Positions 33,627 to 43,938 are shown, counted from the stretch's first letter. The stretch is 64,000 bases of DNA from Paraburkholderia solitsugae (GCF_013177695.1 NZ_WOEY01000131.1:1-64000), one strand, 5' to 3'. Numbers and translations: made by a program. Notes: generated by a model not told the origin, from the sequence alone.

Positions 33627-34646
33627 TTAGGGGGTGGAGGCCGGGCGCCCGAGTTGGAACGCATCGGCAAGGAGTTCATAGGAGCGTAGCCGGGCGCGGT
33701 AGCTGCCCGCTACGGTGAGCACGATCAGCTCGTCGGCCTGGAACTGCTCCTGCAAGGCATGAAGCCGCTCAGTGACCGTTTCCGGCGTGCCGATGATACT
33801 GCGCGGCTTCTCGCGGTCGATCACCAGTTGCTCGCGTATGCCGTATTCCTGCGCCGCGCCTTGCTCGACCGTCGGAATCGGTGCATTCAGCCCAAGGGCC
33901 ATCTGCACGCGGCGCAGGTCGACCGCTTTTTCCAGGTCGGCGGCTTCCTGTTCGGTGTCAGCGCAAATCACGAACACCGAGGCGGCCAGATAGGGCTGTT
34001 CTGTTTCCAGGCTAGCCCTGAAACGTTCACGATAAGCCAGCGCCACCTGCTGTCCGAAATGCGCGTTGATGAAATGCGCGAATGCGAAGCGGATGCCGAG
34101 TTGCGCCGCCAGCAGGCCGCCGAATTCACTCGACCCGAGCATCCACAATTGGGGATGCGTAGCGATTTGCGGCTGAAGCAGCACGCCGTGCGCAAGGTGA
34201 TCCTCGGGCAGCGTGCCGTGCATCAGGCCGACCAGATCGGCCACCTGCTGCGGAAAAATTTCGCCGCGATTGTAGGCGCCGGCGGCGACCGCCTGCGCCG
34301 TGCGCATGTCGCCGCCCGGCGCGCGTCCCACGCCCAGATCGATACGGTTCGGAAACAGGGCCTCGAGCATCATGAATTGCTCGGCGACCTTGAAGGGGCT
34401 GTAGTACGGCAGCATCACGCCACCCGAGCCCAGGCGAATGCGCTGGGTCACGCTGCCGAGGCGTGCGAGCATCACCTCGGGGCAAGGGTTTGAGACACCC
34501 CGCAGGCCGTGGTGTTCGGCGCACCAATAGCGCGTGTAGCCGAGGTCGTCAGCCAGCTGCGCGAGTTCGACGGTGGCGGCGATTGCGTCCGCCACTGAGT
34601 GCCCGTCGATCACGGGCGTTTGATCGAGCACGGAAAGTAGCGTCAT
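33627..34646 (-). CDS. LLM-class flavin-dependent oxidoreductase (luciferase-like)
   Basis: A 339-residue member of the bacterial luciferase-like monooxygenase family, of the MsnO8/YhbW branch. It shows SVLDQTPVIDGHS at the start, YWCAEHHGLRGVSNPCPEV near 40-58 and GSGGVMLPYYSPFKVAEQ near 74-91. Such proteins bind FMN and act with reduced flavin; the substrate is unknown. Lies between coaBC and dut on the same strand with short gaps. Confidence 0.9.
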   Translation of the reverse strand: MTLLSVLDQTPVIDGHSVADAIAATVELAQLADDLGYTRYWCAEHHGLRGVSNPCPEVMLARLGSVTQRIRLGSGGVMLPYYSPFKVAEQFMMLEALFPNRIDLGVGRAPGGDMRTAQAVAAGAYNRGEIFPQQVADLVGLMHGTLPEDHLAHGVLLQPQIATHPQLWMLGSSEFGGLLAAQLGIRFAFAHFINAHFGQQVALAYRERFRASLETEQPYLAASVFVICADTEQEAADLEKAVDLRRVQMALGLNAPIPTVEQGAAQEYGIREQLVIDREKPRSIIGTPETVTERLHALQEQFQADELIVLTVAGSYRARLRSYELLADAFQLGRPASTP

Positions 34647-34721
34647 GTCAGCACTGCTCCAGATGATTCGGTGCGCGAGAGCCGCTGGCGGCGCGTTCAG
34701 CGTGCGCCGCCTCGTGCGGCC

Positions 34722-35936
34722 TTAGCGGATCAGACTTGTGTCGGGCAGACGCTTCGCAATTTCTACGATCAATGCGCGCGCGAGCGTCTGCTTGTCGGCG
34801 CGCGGCAGCTTCGTTGCACCACCCGCTTCGAACATGATCACCTCGTTGTCGTCGAGGCCGAACGTCAGCGGACCTAAATTGCCGATCAGAAGCGGCACGT
34901 TCTTGCGCACGCGCTTTTCTTCGCCGTGCACTTCAAGATCGCCGCTTTCCGCCGCAAAGCCGACGGCGAACGGCGGATGCGGCAGCTTGGCTACCGCGGC
35001 CAGAATGTCCGGATTCTCGACAAACGTGAAGGTGGGCAGTGCGCGCTCGGCGGTCTTCTTGATCTTGTGTTCGCTGGCGTGATCGACGCGCCAGTCGGCC
35101 ACCGCGGCCACGCCGATGAAGATGTCAGCGTCGGCCACCGAGCGCATCACCGCGTCGTGCATGTGCTGCGCGGTTTGCACGTCTTCGCGGAACACGCCCC
35201 ACGGTGTTTCCAGCGCGACAGGGCCGGCGACCAGATGCACCTCGGCGCCCGCTTGTTGCGCGGCGCGCGCCAACGCAAAGCCCATCTTGCCACTCGAACG
35301 ATTGGTGATGCCGCGCACCGGATCGAGCGGCTCGAAGGTCGGGCCGGCGGTCAGCAACACGCGACGGCCGGACAGGATCTTCGGCGAGAAGAATGACGCA
35401 ATCGCTTCGTAAGTCGCGGCCGCTTCGAGCATGCGCCCGTCGCCGACTTCGCCGCATGCCTGCGGACCCGAATCGGGGCCGAGCACGTCAATGCCGTCCG
35501 CGCGCAGCTGCGTGACGTTGCGTTGGGTGGCCGGGTTTTGCCACATCTGCCGGTTCATCGCCGGCACGACGAGTAGCGGACAATCGCGCGCGACACACAG
35601 CGTCGACAGCAGATCGTCGGCCATGCCGTGTGCCAGTTTGGCGAGGAAGTCGGTCGAGGCGGGCGCAATGACGATCGCGTCGGCTTCACGCGACAGATCG
35701 ATGTGCGCCATGTTGTTCGGCACGCGAGCGTCCCACTGGCTCGTGTAGACCGGCCGGCCGGACAGCGCTTGCATCGTGACGGGGGTGATGAACTGCGTGG
35801 CCGCTTCCGTCATCACGACCTGCACGGTCGCGCCGGCCTTGGTCAACAGGCGCGTGAGCTCGGCGATCTTGTAGCAGGCAATGCCGCCTGTCATGCCGAG
35901 GACGAGGTGTTTTCCTGCGAGTTCTGCGGTTGCCAA
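34722..35936 (-). CDS. coaBC: Bifunctional phosphopantothenoylcysteine synthetase/decarboxylase
   Basis: A 404-residue fusion enzyme of coenzyme A synthesis. The N-terminal CoaC half is a flavodoxin-like decarboxylase (LGMTGGIACYKIAELTR at 12-28, PAMNRQMW active-site region near 155). The C-terminal CoaB half joins cysteine to 4'-phosphopantothenate using CTP (TAGPTFEPLDPVRGITN, then NRSSGKMG near 211-218). It follows lspA by 37 bases on the same strand and may share the ileS-lspA transcript. Confidence 0.96.
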   Translation of the reverse strand: MATAELAGKHLVLGMTGGIACYKIAELTRLLTKAGATVQVVMTEAATQFITPVTMQALSGRPVYTSQWDARVPNNMAHIDLSREADAIVIAPASTDFLAKLAHGMADDLLSTLCVARDCPLLVVPAMNRQMWQNPATQRNVTQLRADGIDVLGPDSGPQACGEVGDGRMLEAAATYEAIASFFSPKILSGRRVLLTAGPTFEPLDPVRGITNRSSGKMGFALARAAQQAGAEVHLVAGPVALETPWGVFREDVQTAQHMHDAVMRSVADADIFIGVAAVADWRVDHASEHKIKKTAERALPTFTFVENPDILAAVAKLPHPPFAVGFAAESGDLEVHGEEKRVRKNVPLLIGNLGPLTFGLDDNEVIMFEAGGATKLPRADKQTLARALIVEIAKRLPDTSLIR

Positions 35937-35973
35937 CGAAAGCCTCCGACAAAGCGTGGTGTACCTATGCCCG

Positions 35974-36480
35974 TTAGCGCGAGCCGCGTACGCGCCGCAA
36001 CTCGTCGAGCACGAGCAGGATCGCGCCGATCGTGATCGCGCTGTCGGCGAGATTGAACGCCGGCCAGTGCCACGTGCGGACGTGGAAGTCGAGAAAGTCG
36101 ATCACATGGCCGTACGCGAGCCGGTCAATCACATTGCCGAGCGCGCCGCCGAGAATCAGCGAGAGCGCCGTGCAGAACATTTTCTGTCCGCCGTGACGCT
36201 TGAGCAGGTAGCAGATCACAAGGGCCGCGACCACGCCGAGCGCGGTGAAAGCCCAGCGCTGCCAGCCGCCCGCCATCGCGAGGAAGCTGAAGGCGGCGCC
36301 ACGGTTGTACACGAGGATCAGGTTGAAAAACGGCGTGACCTCATGCGGAACACCGTAGGCAAACACCTTCTGGACCGCGATTTTCGTCAGCTGATCGAAC
36401 AGGATCACGATCAGCGCGACGCCAAGCCACGGTGCCAGCGAATTGCCGCCGGCCGACGTTTTCGACATGGTTTTTGCCAT
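35974..36480 (-). CDS. lspA: Signal peptidase II (lipoprotein signal peptidase)
   Basis: A 168-residue inner-membrane aspartyl protease that cleaves the signal peptide of prolipoproteins at the lipid-modified cysteine. Four membrane helices are visible; the catalytic aspartates are in GNVIDRLAYGHVIDF near 114 and FNLADSAITIG near 142. The start MAKTMSK lies at 36480, overlapping the ileS stop by one base (TAATG), so it is coupled to ileS; the longer frame reads into ileS. Confidence 0.96.
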   Translation of the reverse strand: MAKTMSKTSAGGNSLAPWLGVALIVILFDQLTKIAVQKVFAYGVPHEVTPFFNLILVYNRGAAFSFLAMAGGWQRWAFTALGVVAALVICYLLKRHGGQKMFCTALSLILGGALGNVIDRLAYGHVIDFLDFHVRTWHWPAFNLADSAITIGAILLVLDELRRVRGSR

Positions 36481-39317
36481 TATGCCGCGCTCCGCGTTTC
36501 GCCGTTGCCGAACAGGTTGCTGAAGCAGCGGCCGCACAGGGTGGGGTGCTCGGCGTTGGCGCCGACGTCCGCGCGGTAGTGCCAGCAACGTTCGCACTTC
36601 AGATACTTCGAGGCGATCACTTCGACGCCTTCTTCCGCTTCGCTGTCGACCTTCACGACGTTCGCCGCCGACGTGATCAGCACGAACTTCAGGTCGTCGC
36701 CGAGGCTCGCAAGTGCGTCGTAACGCGCGCCGCTCGCGCGGATTTCGACTTCCGCCTGCAGCGACGAACCGATCAGGTTCGCGACGCGCGCTTCTTCCAG
36801 TGCCTTGGTCACGTCGCTACGCGCGGCGCGCAGCAGCGTCCATTTGTCGAGCAGGTCACCGGCTTGCGGTACGGCCGGGAACGCGTGATAGGTCTCGGTG
36901 AAGATCGTTTCGCTGTTCGGCGCGAAGATCTTCCACGCTTCTTCCGCGGTGAACGACAGGAACGGCGCCATCAGGCGCAGCAGGCCGTGCGCGATATGAT
37001 ACAGCGCGGTCTGTGCCGAACGGCGCGCGACGGAGTCGGCAGCCGTGGTGTACAGACGGTCTTTCAGCACGTCCAGATAGAAGCCGCCCAGGTCTTCCGA
37101 GCAGAACGTTTGCAGTTTCGCGACCACCGGGTGGAACTCGTACTTGTCGTAGTGCGAGAGGATGTCGTTCTGCAGATTCGCCGACAGCGCCACCGCGTAA
37201 CGATCGATCTCGAGCCAGTCTTCGACCGGACGCGCGTGTTGCGCGAAGTCGAAGTCCGACAGGTTCGCGAGCAGGAAGCGCAGTGTGTTGCGGATGCGGC
37301 GATAGCCTTCCGTCACGCGCTTCAGGATCTCTTCGGAGATCGCCAGTTCGCCCGAGTAATCGGTCGAGGCGATCCACAGACGAATGATTTCCGCGCCAAG
37401 GCGGTTCGACACTTCATGCGGATCGATACCGTTGCCGAGCGACTTGCTCATCTTGCGGCCTTCGCCGTCGACGGTGAAGCCGTGCGTGAGCAGCGCGTTG
37501 TAGGGCGGGCGGCCGTCGAGCATCGAAGCCGTCAGCAGCGACGAGTGGAACCAGCCGCGGTGCTGGTCCGAGCCTTCCAGATACAGGTCAGCCGGGAATT
37601 GCAGTTCGTCTTTATGCGAGCCGCGCAGCACGTGCCAGTGCGTGGTGCCCGAATCGAACCAGACGTCCAGCGTGTCACGGTTCTTCTCGTACATGTTGGC
37701 GTCGTCGCCAAGCAGTTCGCGCGGGTCGAGCGTTTGCCACGCCTCGATGCCGGCCTTCTCGACGCGTTGCGCGACTTCTTCGAGCAACTCCAGCGTGCGC
37801 GGATGCAGCTCGCCGGTTTCCTTATGCACGAAGAACGCCATCGGCACGCCCCATTGACGCTGACGCGACAACGTCCAGTCCGGGCGATTCGCGATCATGC
37901 TGAACAGGCGCTGCTTGCCCCACGACGGATAGAAGGCGGTGTTCTCGATGCCTTCGAGCGCGGTTTCGCGCAGCGTTTTGTCGGAGTCGTTCGGCTTCAC
38001 GTCCATGCCGGCGAACCACTGCGAGGTCGCGCGGTAGATGATCGGCGTTTTGTGGCGCCAGCAGTGCATGTAGCTGTGCCGATAGCTCTCGGTGCGCAGC
38101 AGCGAGCCGGCTGCCTGCAGGGCTTCGACGATCTGCGGATTGGCCGCCCAGATCGACAGGCCGCCGAACAGCGCGAGCGATTCGATGTAACGGCCGTCGC
38201 CCATCACCGGATTGATGATGTCCGAATCCGCCATGCCATGCGCCTTGCACGACACGAAGTCTTCCACGCCGTACGCCGGTGACGAGTGGACTACACCCGT
38301 ACCCGATTCGGTCGTCACGTAGTCGCCGAGATAAACCGGCGCCGTACGCTTGTAGGCCGGATGCGCGGCTGCGAGCGGATGATTGAAGCGCAGGTTGACG
38401 AGCTTCGCGCCCGGCGTGGTCGCGACGATCGAGCCTTCCAGTTCGTATTGCTTCAGGCACGCTTCAACACGCTCTTCGGCCAGGATCAGCAAGCCGCGCG
38501 GCGTGTCGACCAACGCGTAGACGATTTCCGGATTCAGGTTCAGCGCCTGGTTGGCGGGGATGGTCCACGGCGTGGTGGTCCAGATCACAATGCCGCCTTC
38601 GTTGCGCGGCAGTGCAGTCAGGCCGAATGCCTGCGCGGTCTTTTCCGGTTCGGCGAAGCTGAACAGTACGTCGATGGTCGGATCGGTCTTGTCCGCGTAT
38701 TCAACTTCCGCTTCGGCCAACGCCGAGCCGCAGTCAAAACACCAGTTGACCGGCTTCAGGCCGCGATACACATAGCCCTTTTCCATGATCTTCGCGAGCG
38801 CGCGGATTTCGCCGGCTTCGTTCGTGAAGTTCATGGTCTTGTACGGATTGTCCCAGTCGCCGAGCACGCCCAGGCGGCGGAAGCCGACCTTCTGCTTCTC
38901 GATCTGTTCGGTCGCGTAGGCGCGCGCCTTCTGCATCACTTCAGCGGCCGGCAGCGACTTGCCGAACTGCTTTTCGATCTGGATTTCGATCGGCATGCCG
39001 TGGCAATCCCAGCCCGGCACGTAGACCGCGTCGAAGCCCGCCAGATTGCGTGCCTTGACGATCATGTCCTTCAGGATCTTGTTCACCGCATGGCCGAGGT
39101 GGATGTCGCCGTTCGCATACGGCGGGCCATCGTGCAGGATGAACTTCTTGCGGCCCTTGGAGGCGGCGCGGATCTTCTCGTAAACATTGCCTTCCTGCCA
39201 TTCCTTGACCCATTGCGGCTCGCGTTTGGGCAGGTCGCCACGCATCGGGAACGGCGTGTCGAGCAGGTTGACCGGGTAGCGTGACTGCGGTTTCGAATCG
39301 GCTTTCTTGTTGCTCAT
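36480..39317 (-). CDS. ileS: Isoleucyl-tRNA synthetase
   Basis: A 945-residue class I aminoacyl-tRNA synthetase charging tRNA-Ile. It has the HIGH-type motif GPPYANGDIHLGHAV near 61, the CP1 editing domain, GRKMSKSLGN (KMSKS) near 605, and the C-terminal zinc finger CERCWHYRADVGANAE...CGRC. The start MSNKKADSKPQ is chosen because the upstream part of the open frame lacks family similarity. Followed by lspA with one-base overlap, the arrangement usual in proteobacteria (ribF-ileS-lspA). Confidence 0.97.
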   Translation of the reverse strand: MSNKKADSKPQSRYPVNLLDTPFPMRGDLPKREPQWVKEWQEGNVYEKIRAASKGRKKFILHDGPPYANGDIHLGHAVNKILKDMIVKARNLAGFDAVYVPGWDCHGMPIEIQIEKQFGKSLPAAEVMQKARAYATEQIEKQKVGFRRLGVLGDWDNPYKTMNFTNEAGEIRALAKIMEKGYVYRGLKPVNWCFDCGSALAEAEVEYADKTDPTIDVLFSFAEPEKTAQAFGLTALPRNEGGIVIWTTTPWTIPANQALNLNPEIVYALVDTPRGLLILAEERVEACLKQYELEGSIVATTPGAKLVNLRFNHPLAAAHPAYKRTAPVYLGDYVTTESGTGVVHSSPAYGVEDFVSCKAHGMADSDIINPVMGDGRYIESLALFGGLSIWAANPQIVEALQAAGSLLRTESYRHSYMHCWRHKTPIIYRATSQWFAGMDVKPNDSDKTLRETALEGIENTAFYPSWGKQRLFSMIANRPDWTLSRQRQWGVPMAFFVHKETGELHPRTLELLEEVAQRVEKAGIEAWQTLDPRELLGDDANMYEKNRDTLDVWFDSGTTHWHVLRGSHKDELQFPADLYLEGSDQHRGWFHSSLLTASMLDGRPPYNALLTHGFTVDGEGRKMSKSLGNGIDPHEVSNRLGAEIIRLWIASTDYSGELAISEEILKRVTEGYRRIRNTLRFLLANLSDFDFAQHARPVEDWLEIDRYAVALSANLQNDILSHYDKYEFHPVVAKLQTFCSEDLGGFYLDVLKDRLYTTAADSVARRSAQTALYHIAHGLLRLMAPFLSFTAEEAWKIFAPNSETIFTETYHAFPAVPQAGDLLDKWTLLRAARSDVTKALEEARVANLIGSSLQAEVEIRASGARYDALASLGDDLKFVLITSAANVVKVDSEAEEGVEVIASKYLKCERCWHYRADVGANAEHPTLCGRCFSNLFGNGETRSAA

Positions 39318-39486
39318 GATGAGGTCGCGGTGAATTCTTTCTAAGCGCAGCGAAGCTGCGGTATGCGCATGAAGCGCAGGGCGTTGGGCGCGCCCGGCAG
39401 GCATGTCGCGTGATCCACGGACGCCCTTCGATGCGCGCAGCGGTGGGTACATGCAGCACTTGGCGCGCTCGCATGTACCGCGGCGG

Positions 39487-40482
39487 CTATCTAATTCGGT
39501 CGGTGGCCGACGTGGCGAAACCGGTGGAACGGCTGCCGGGCGTGCCGGCGCCGACGGCCGCGAACCACGCGCGCGCATTGGCGACGTCGCGCGCGATGGC
39601 GGCGGTCAGCGTTTCGAGGTCGACGTACTTTTCCTCGTCACGCAGCTTTTTCAGGAATTCGACGCGCACGAGTTTGCCATACGCATCGCCATGCCAGTCG
39701 AGCAGGTGCACTTCGAGCAGCACACGGCCGGAATCGTCGACGGTGGGGCGCAGGCCGAGGCTGGCGACGCCCGGCAACGGTTCGTCCGTCACACCATGCA
39801 CGCGCACTACGAAGATGCCCGCCAGTGCCGGACGCTTGTGCGCGATCGGCAGATTGAGCGTGGGGAAACCGAGATCGCGGCCGAGCTTCATGCCATGCAC
39901 GACGTGGCCGCTGATCAGGTAGTCGCGGCCCAGCGCAGCGCGCGCCGAGTCGAGATCTCCCCCCACCAGCGCCGTGCGCACGCCCGAGCTGGAAATGCGC
40001 GCGCCCGACGGATCAGCCACGGTGGCCATCTGCTCGACTTCGAAACCGTATTGCTGACCCGCGGTCTTGAGCGACGCGAAATCGCCCGCGCGCTTCGCGC
40101 CGTAGCGGAAGTCGTCGCCGATCATCACCCAGCGCGCATGCAGCCCGTTGACGATGATCCGTTCGACAAACGTATCCGGCGACTGGCTCGCGAAGGTGTG
40201 GTTGAAATGCTCGACCACGACCCGGTCGACGCCGTTGGTGCGCAGCGCCTCGAGCTTGTCGCGCAGCATCGCGATTCGCGGCGGCGCGCCAGCCGGGTTG
40301 AAGAACTCGCGCGGATGCGGCTCGAAGGTCATCACGCAGACGGGCAGGCCGCGTGCATCGGCTGCGGCTCGGACGTGGGCGAGCAAAGCCTGATGGCCGC
40401 GGTGGACACCGTCGAAGTTGCCGATGGTCAGTGCGCAGGGCGCACGGCTTTCAGCATTGGGAAGACCGCGGAAGACTCTCAC
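39487..40482 (-). CDS. ribF: Bifunctional riboflavin kinase/FAD synthetase
   Basis: A 331-residue enzyme that phosphorylates riboflavin to FMN and adenylates FMN to FAD. The N-terminal nucleotidyl-transferase domain has the GNFDGVHRGHQALL motif at about 22-35; the C-terminal kinase domain has GRDLGFPTLNLP near 208-219 and the RVEFLKKLRDEEKY segment near 285. First gene of the ribF-ileS-lspA-coaBC run, 169 bases before ileS. Confidence 0.96.
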   Translation of the reverse strand: MRVFRGLPNAESRAPCALTIGNFDGVHRGHQALLAHVRAAADARGLPVCVMTFEPHPREFFNPAGAPPRIAMLRDKLEALRTNGVDRVVVEHFNHTFASQSPDTFVERIIVNGLHARWVMIGDDFRYGAKRAGDFASLKTAGQQYGFEVEQMATVADPSGARISSSGVRTALVGGDLDSARAALGRDYLISGHVVHGMKLGRDLGFPTLNLPIAHKRPALAGIFVVRVHGVTDEPLPGVASLGLRPTVDDSGRVLLEVHLLDWHGDAYGKLVRVEFLKKLRDEEKYVDLETLTAAIARDVANARAWFAAVGAGTPGSRSTGFATSATDRIR

Positions 40483-40600
40483 GATAGCGGGTTTGAGGTA
40501 GGGCGGCTGAGGTGCCGCAAAACAAACGATTATAAACGCTCAGCGCACGAGACGGCGGCGCGTCGCCGTTTCAGTGTCCCCCGAATGATAAAATCCACGG

Positions 40601-41254
40601 ATGAAAAAACTCGTCATCCTGATTTCCGGACGGGGAAGCAACATGGAAGCTATCATTCGCGCCTGCGCGGACGAGGGCTGGGCGGCGCAAGTCGCCGCCG
40701 TGATTGCCAACCGCCCTGACGCCGCGGGCCTTGCGTTCGCAGCGTCGCACGGCATTGCCACGGCGGTGGTCGACCACCGCCAGTTTCCCGATCGCGACAG
40801 CTTCGACACCGCGCTGGCGCAAGAAATCGACAGTTTCGGGCCCGATCTGGTCGTGCTGGCCGGCTTCATGCGGGTGCTCACAGCCGGTTTCGTCGACCAT
40901 TACGCGGGGCGCATGTTGAACGTGCACCCGTCGCTGCTGCCGAGCTTTCCGGGCCTGAAAACCCATCAACAAGCCCTTGACGCCGGCGTGCGCTTGCACG
41001 GCGCGTCGGTGCATTTTGTCACGTCGCAGCTGGATCACGGGCCGATCGTCGCGCAGGCGGCTGTCCCCGTTGAGGCTGGCGACACCCCCGCCATGCTCGC
41101 GGAACGCGTGCTGGCAACCGAACACATTATCTATCCACGCGCGGTGCGCTGGTTCGTCGAAGGGCGTCTTGCCCTCGACGGCTTGCGTGTCACGCTTACG
41201 CCGCCGGAGCCGCAATGGCTCTTTGCCGGTCACACCGCCGAAGAGGGCGCATGA
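40601..41254 (+). CDS. purN: Phosphoribosylglycinamide formyltransferase
   Basis: A 217-residue GAR transformylase of purine synthesis using 10-formyltetrahydrofolate. The phosphate-binding loop (ISGRGSNMEAII at 7-18), the catalytic segment MLNVHPSLLPSFPG near 105-118 with Asn and His, and the Asp in FVTSQLDHGPIVAQ near 140-153 are all present. The stop overlaps the start of the methyltransferase gene (ATGA). Divergent from ribF. Confidence 0.96.
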   Translation: MKKLVILISGRGSNMEAIIRACADEGWAAQVAAVIANRPDAAGLAFAASHGIATAVVDHRQFPDRDSFDTALAQEIDSFGPDLVVLAGFMRVLTAGFVDHYAGRMLNVHPSLLPSFPGLKTHQQALDAGVRLHGASVHFVTSQLDHGPIVAQAAVPVEAGDTPAMLAERVLATEHIIYPRAVRWFVEGRLALDGLRVTLTPPEPQWLFAGHTAEEGA

Positions 41255-42510
41255 GATTACATGGTTTTTTGATTGGACAAACCGAGACTTTGCTGGCTGA
41301 AGTCCTGAAACTGAACGGCCCGGCCGACGCCACGACGAGCCGCTTTTTCCGCGCGCATCCGAAGCTCGGGCATGGCGAGCGCGGCGTGATCGCCGAGGCG
41401 GTCTTCGCGGTGCTGCGTCGCCGGATGGAGTTCGCGCACCTGGCCGAAGGCGGCGCGGGCAGCCCGGCCCGCCGTATGGCCTTGCTGGGACTGATGCAGA
41501 CGGCGGGCCGCACGGCCCTCAAGCCGTTCTTGTCGGAAACCGAATCGCACTGGCTCGAACACGTTGCGAAGATCGACCCTGAAAGCCTGCCGCTGCGGAT
41601 TCGCCTGAATCTGCCCGACTGGATCTATCAGGCGCTCTCCAAGCGTTTCGAACCCGCGGAACTGGCGCAACTGGCCGCCGCGCTGAACTATCCGGCGCCG
41701 CTGGACCTGCGCGCGAATCCGATCAAGGCAAGCCGCGACGACGTGCTGAACGCGCTGTCGAAGGCCGGCATCGAAGGTGGCGCGACGCCTTTCGCGCCGT
41801 TTGGCGTGCGGGTGGTCGGCAAGCCGCCGCTCACCAAGCTCGACGCGTTCCAGCACGGCTGGGTTGAGGTCCAGGACGAAGGCAGCCAGTTGCTGTGTTC
41901 GCTGGTCGCGCCCAAGCGCGGCGAGATGATCGTGGATTTCTGCGCGGGCGCGGGCGGCAAGACGCTAGCGTTGGGCGCGGCGATGCGCTCTACCGGGCGT
42001 CTGTACGCATTCGACGTCTCCGAGCGCCGTTTGGCCAAACTCAAGCCGCGCCTCGCGCGCAGCGGACTGTCGAACGTGAATCCGGTGCTGATCGACAGCG
42101 AACACGATGCGAAGATCAAGCGTCTGGCCGGCAAGATCGACCGCGTGCTGGTCGACGCGCCGTGCAGCGGCCTGGGTACGCTGCGCCGTAACCCGGATCT
42201 GAAATGGCGCCAGTCGCCGGAGTCGGTCGCCGAACTGGCGCCGAAGCAGGCGTCGATTCTGGCGAGTGCCTCGCGTCTGGTAAAGAAGGGCGGCCGTCTC
42301 GTCTACGCGACCTGCTCGATTCTGGAAGCGGAAAACGAAGCCGTCGTGCAGCAGTTCCTCGCCGACCATCCGGACTTCGCCTTGGTGCCGGCGCGCGACG
42401 TGTTGGCCGAGCAGCGCATCGACATGGAGATGGGCGATTACCTGTCGCTGTGGCCGCACCGTCACGCCACGGACGGTTTCTTTGCAGCCGTGCTGGAACG
42501 CCAGAGCTAA
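41251..42510 (+). CDS. RsmB/NOP-family RNA (cytosine-5-) methyltransferase
   Basis: A 419-residue SAM-dependent RNA m5C methyltransferase. An N-terminal RNA-binding part precedes the Rossmann domain. SAM-binding VDFCAGAGGKTLALGA is near 228-243; the two cysteines of the mechanism are in DAPCSGLGTLRRNP near 303-316 and ATCSILEAENE near 352-362. It resembles RsmB without the NusB-like N-terminal domain, so the rRNA target is uncertain. Start set by the ATGA overlap with purN. Confidence 0.92.
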   Translation: MRLHGFLIGQTETLLAEVLKLNGPADATTSRFFRAHPKLGHGERGVIAEAVFAVLRRRMEFAHLAEGGAGSPARRMALLGLMQTAGRTALKPFLSETESHWLEHVAKIDPESLPLRIRLNLPDWIYQALSKRFEPAELAQLAAALNYPAPLDLRANPIKASRDDVLNALSKAGIEGGATPFAPFGVRVVGKPPLTKLDAFQHGWVEVQDEGSQLLCSLVAPKRGEMIVDFCAGAGGKTLALGAAMRSTGRLYAFDVSERRLAKLKPRLARSGLSNVNPVLIDSEHDAKIKRLAGKIDRVLVDAPCSGLGTLRRNPDLKWRQSPESVAELAPKQASILASASRLVKKGGRLVYATCSILEAENEAVVQQFLADHPDFALVPARDVLAEQRIDMEMGDYLSLWPHRHATDGFFAAVLERQS

Positions 42511-42582
42511 ACGCAACAGCGTGTCTGCCGGTGCGGCCGGGTTCCTCCTGAACCTGGCCGCACCGGCGATTTCGGCGACATC

Positions 42583-43938
42583 ATGCAAAACCGCATTTTT
42601 CCTCACATGTTCGGCGACCTCGCGCGCGACTTCGGCCAGCCGGTGATGCTGTGGCAGGTCGGCGTGCTGCTCGGGACGCTCGGCGTTGCGTGGCTGCTCG
42701 CGCGCCTGTTACGCCGCACGCTCGATCTGCGGCGCCAGACGCGGTACCAGACCCTGCGTTTCGGCGCGGAAAGCCTGAACCGCGCGTTCTTTCCGCTGAT
42801 CGGGGCGGCGCTCGTCTGGCTCGCGCAGGCGGTCACCGGCAAGTTCATGCACACTGCGCTGCTCGATCTGGCGCTGGTGCCGCTGATCGGTATCGGCCTG
42901 ATTTACATCGTGTTTTTCTTCGCGCGGCGGGTTTTCAGCCAGGACGGCGCGAACCATCCGTGGCTGTTCCTGGTCGAGAAGATCGTCTCGCTGGTCGTCT
43001 GGATCGGCATGGTGCTCACGGTAATGGGCATTCAGGACGACGTGATCGCCTGGATGGGCAGCGTGCGCTTCAGGGTCGCGAATGCGCACATGACGCTGCT
43101 CTCGCTCACCACGGGCCTCCTGTGGGTGTGCGTGACGATGATCGTCGCGATGTGGCTCGGCGCCACGTTCGAAGACCGCCTGATGCGCTCCAACACGCTC
43201 GATGCCAACCTTAAAGTGGTGGTGGCGCGGGTCGGGCGGGCCGCGTTCGTGCTGGCGGCGGTGCTAATCAGCCTGTCGCTGGTGGGCATCGATATCACCG
43301 TGCTGGGCGTGTTCGGTGGCGCGCTGGGTGTGGGGCTTGGGTTCGGGCTGCAGAAGATCGCCAGCAATTACGTCTCGGGCTTCATCATCCTGATCGACCG
43401 CTCGCTGCGCATCGGCGACACGATCAACGTCAGCGGCCTGCAGGGCATGGTCACGCAGATCCGCACGCGTTATACGGTGGTGCGCGGCCTGGACGGCATC
43501 GAAACGCTGATCCCGAACGAAAAGCTGATTACGGACGTGGTGCAGAACCAGTCGTCCTATCTGACGCGCGGCTACGCCAAGGTGGCCGTGCAGGTCGCGT
43601 ACTCCTCCGACGTCGAGCAGGCGATGGCGTTGCTCGCCGAGGCCGCACAGGGCGTCGCGCGGGTGCTCCAGGAGCCGGCGCCTACGCCCTATCTGGCAAG
43701 CTTTGGCTCCGACGGCATCAACCTCGAGCTGGGCTTCTGGATCGATGAGGCGGCAACAGGCACGGCAGGCGTGCGCTCGGCCGTCAATCGCAACATCTGG
43801 CGTTTGTTCTCCGAACACGACATCTCGATTCCTTTCGCGCAACGCGAAGTGCGAATCGTCGGCAATGTGAGCGACGCGATGCCGCAAGCGGTAACAATGA
43901 CCGCTCCTGCGGCCAATCAGGCCGACAGCGGCCACTGA
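42583..43938 (+). CDS. MscS-family mechanosensitive channel
   Basis: A 451-residue inner-membrane channel that opens on membrane tension and releases solutes after osmotic downshock. Several N-terminal helices precede the pore-lining helix and MscS domain: FGGALGVGLGFGLQKIASNYVSG (positions about 245-267) is the gly/ala-rich TM3 pattern, followed by LIDRSLRIGDTI and LIPNEKLITDVVQNQS. It is longer than MscS of E. coli, with extra membrane helices as in the MscK/YbdG-like group. Confidence 0.92.
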   Translation: MQNRIFPHMFGDLARDFGQPVMLWQVGVLLGTLGVAWLLARLLRRTLDLRRQTRYQTLRFGAESLNRAFFPLIGAALVWLAQAVTGKFMHTALLDLALVPLIGIGLIYIVFFFARRVFSQDGANHPWLFLVEKIVSLVVWIGMVLTVMGIQDDVIAWMGSVRFRVANAHMTLLSLTTGLLWVCVTMIVAMWLGATFEDRLMRSNTLDANLKVVVARVGRAAFVLAAVLISLSLVGIDITVLGVFGGALGVGLGFGLQKIASNYVSGFIILIDRSLRIGDTINVSGLQGMVTQIRTRYTVVRGLDGIETLIPNEKLITDVVQNQSSYLTRGYAKVAVQVAYSSDVEQAMALLAEAAQGVARVLQEPAPTPYLASFGSDGINLELGFWIDEAATGTAGVRSAVNRNIWRLFSEHDISIPFAQREVRIVGNVSDAMPQAVTMTAPAANQADSGH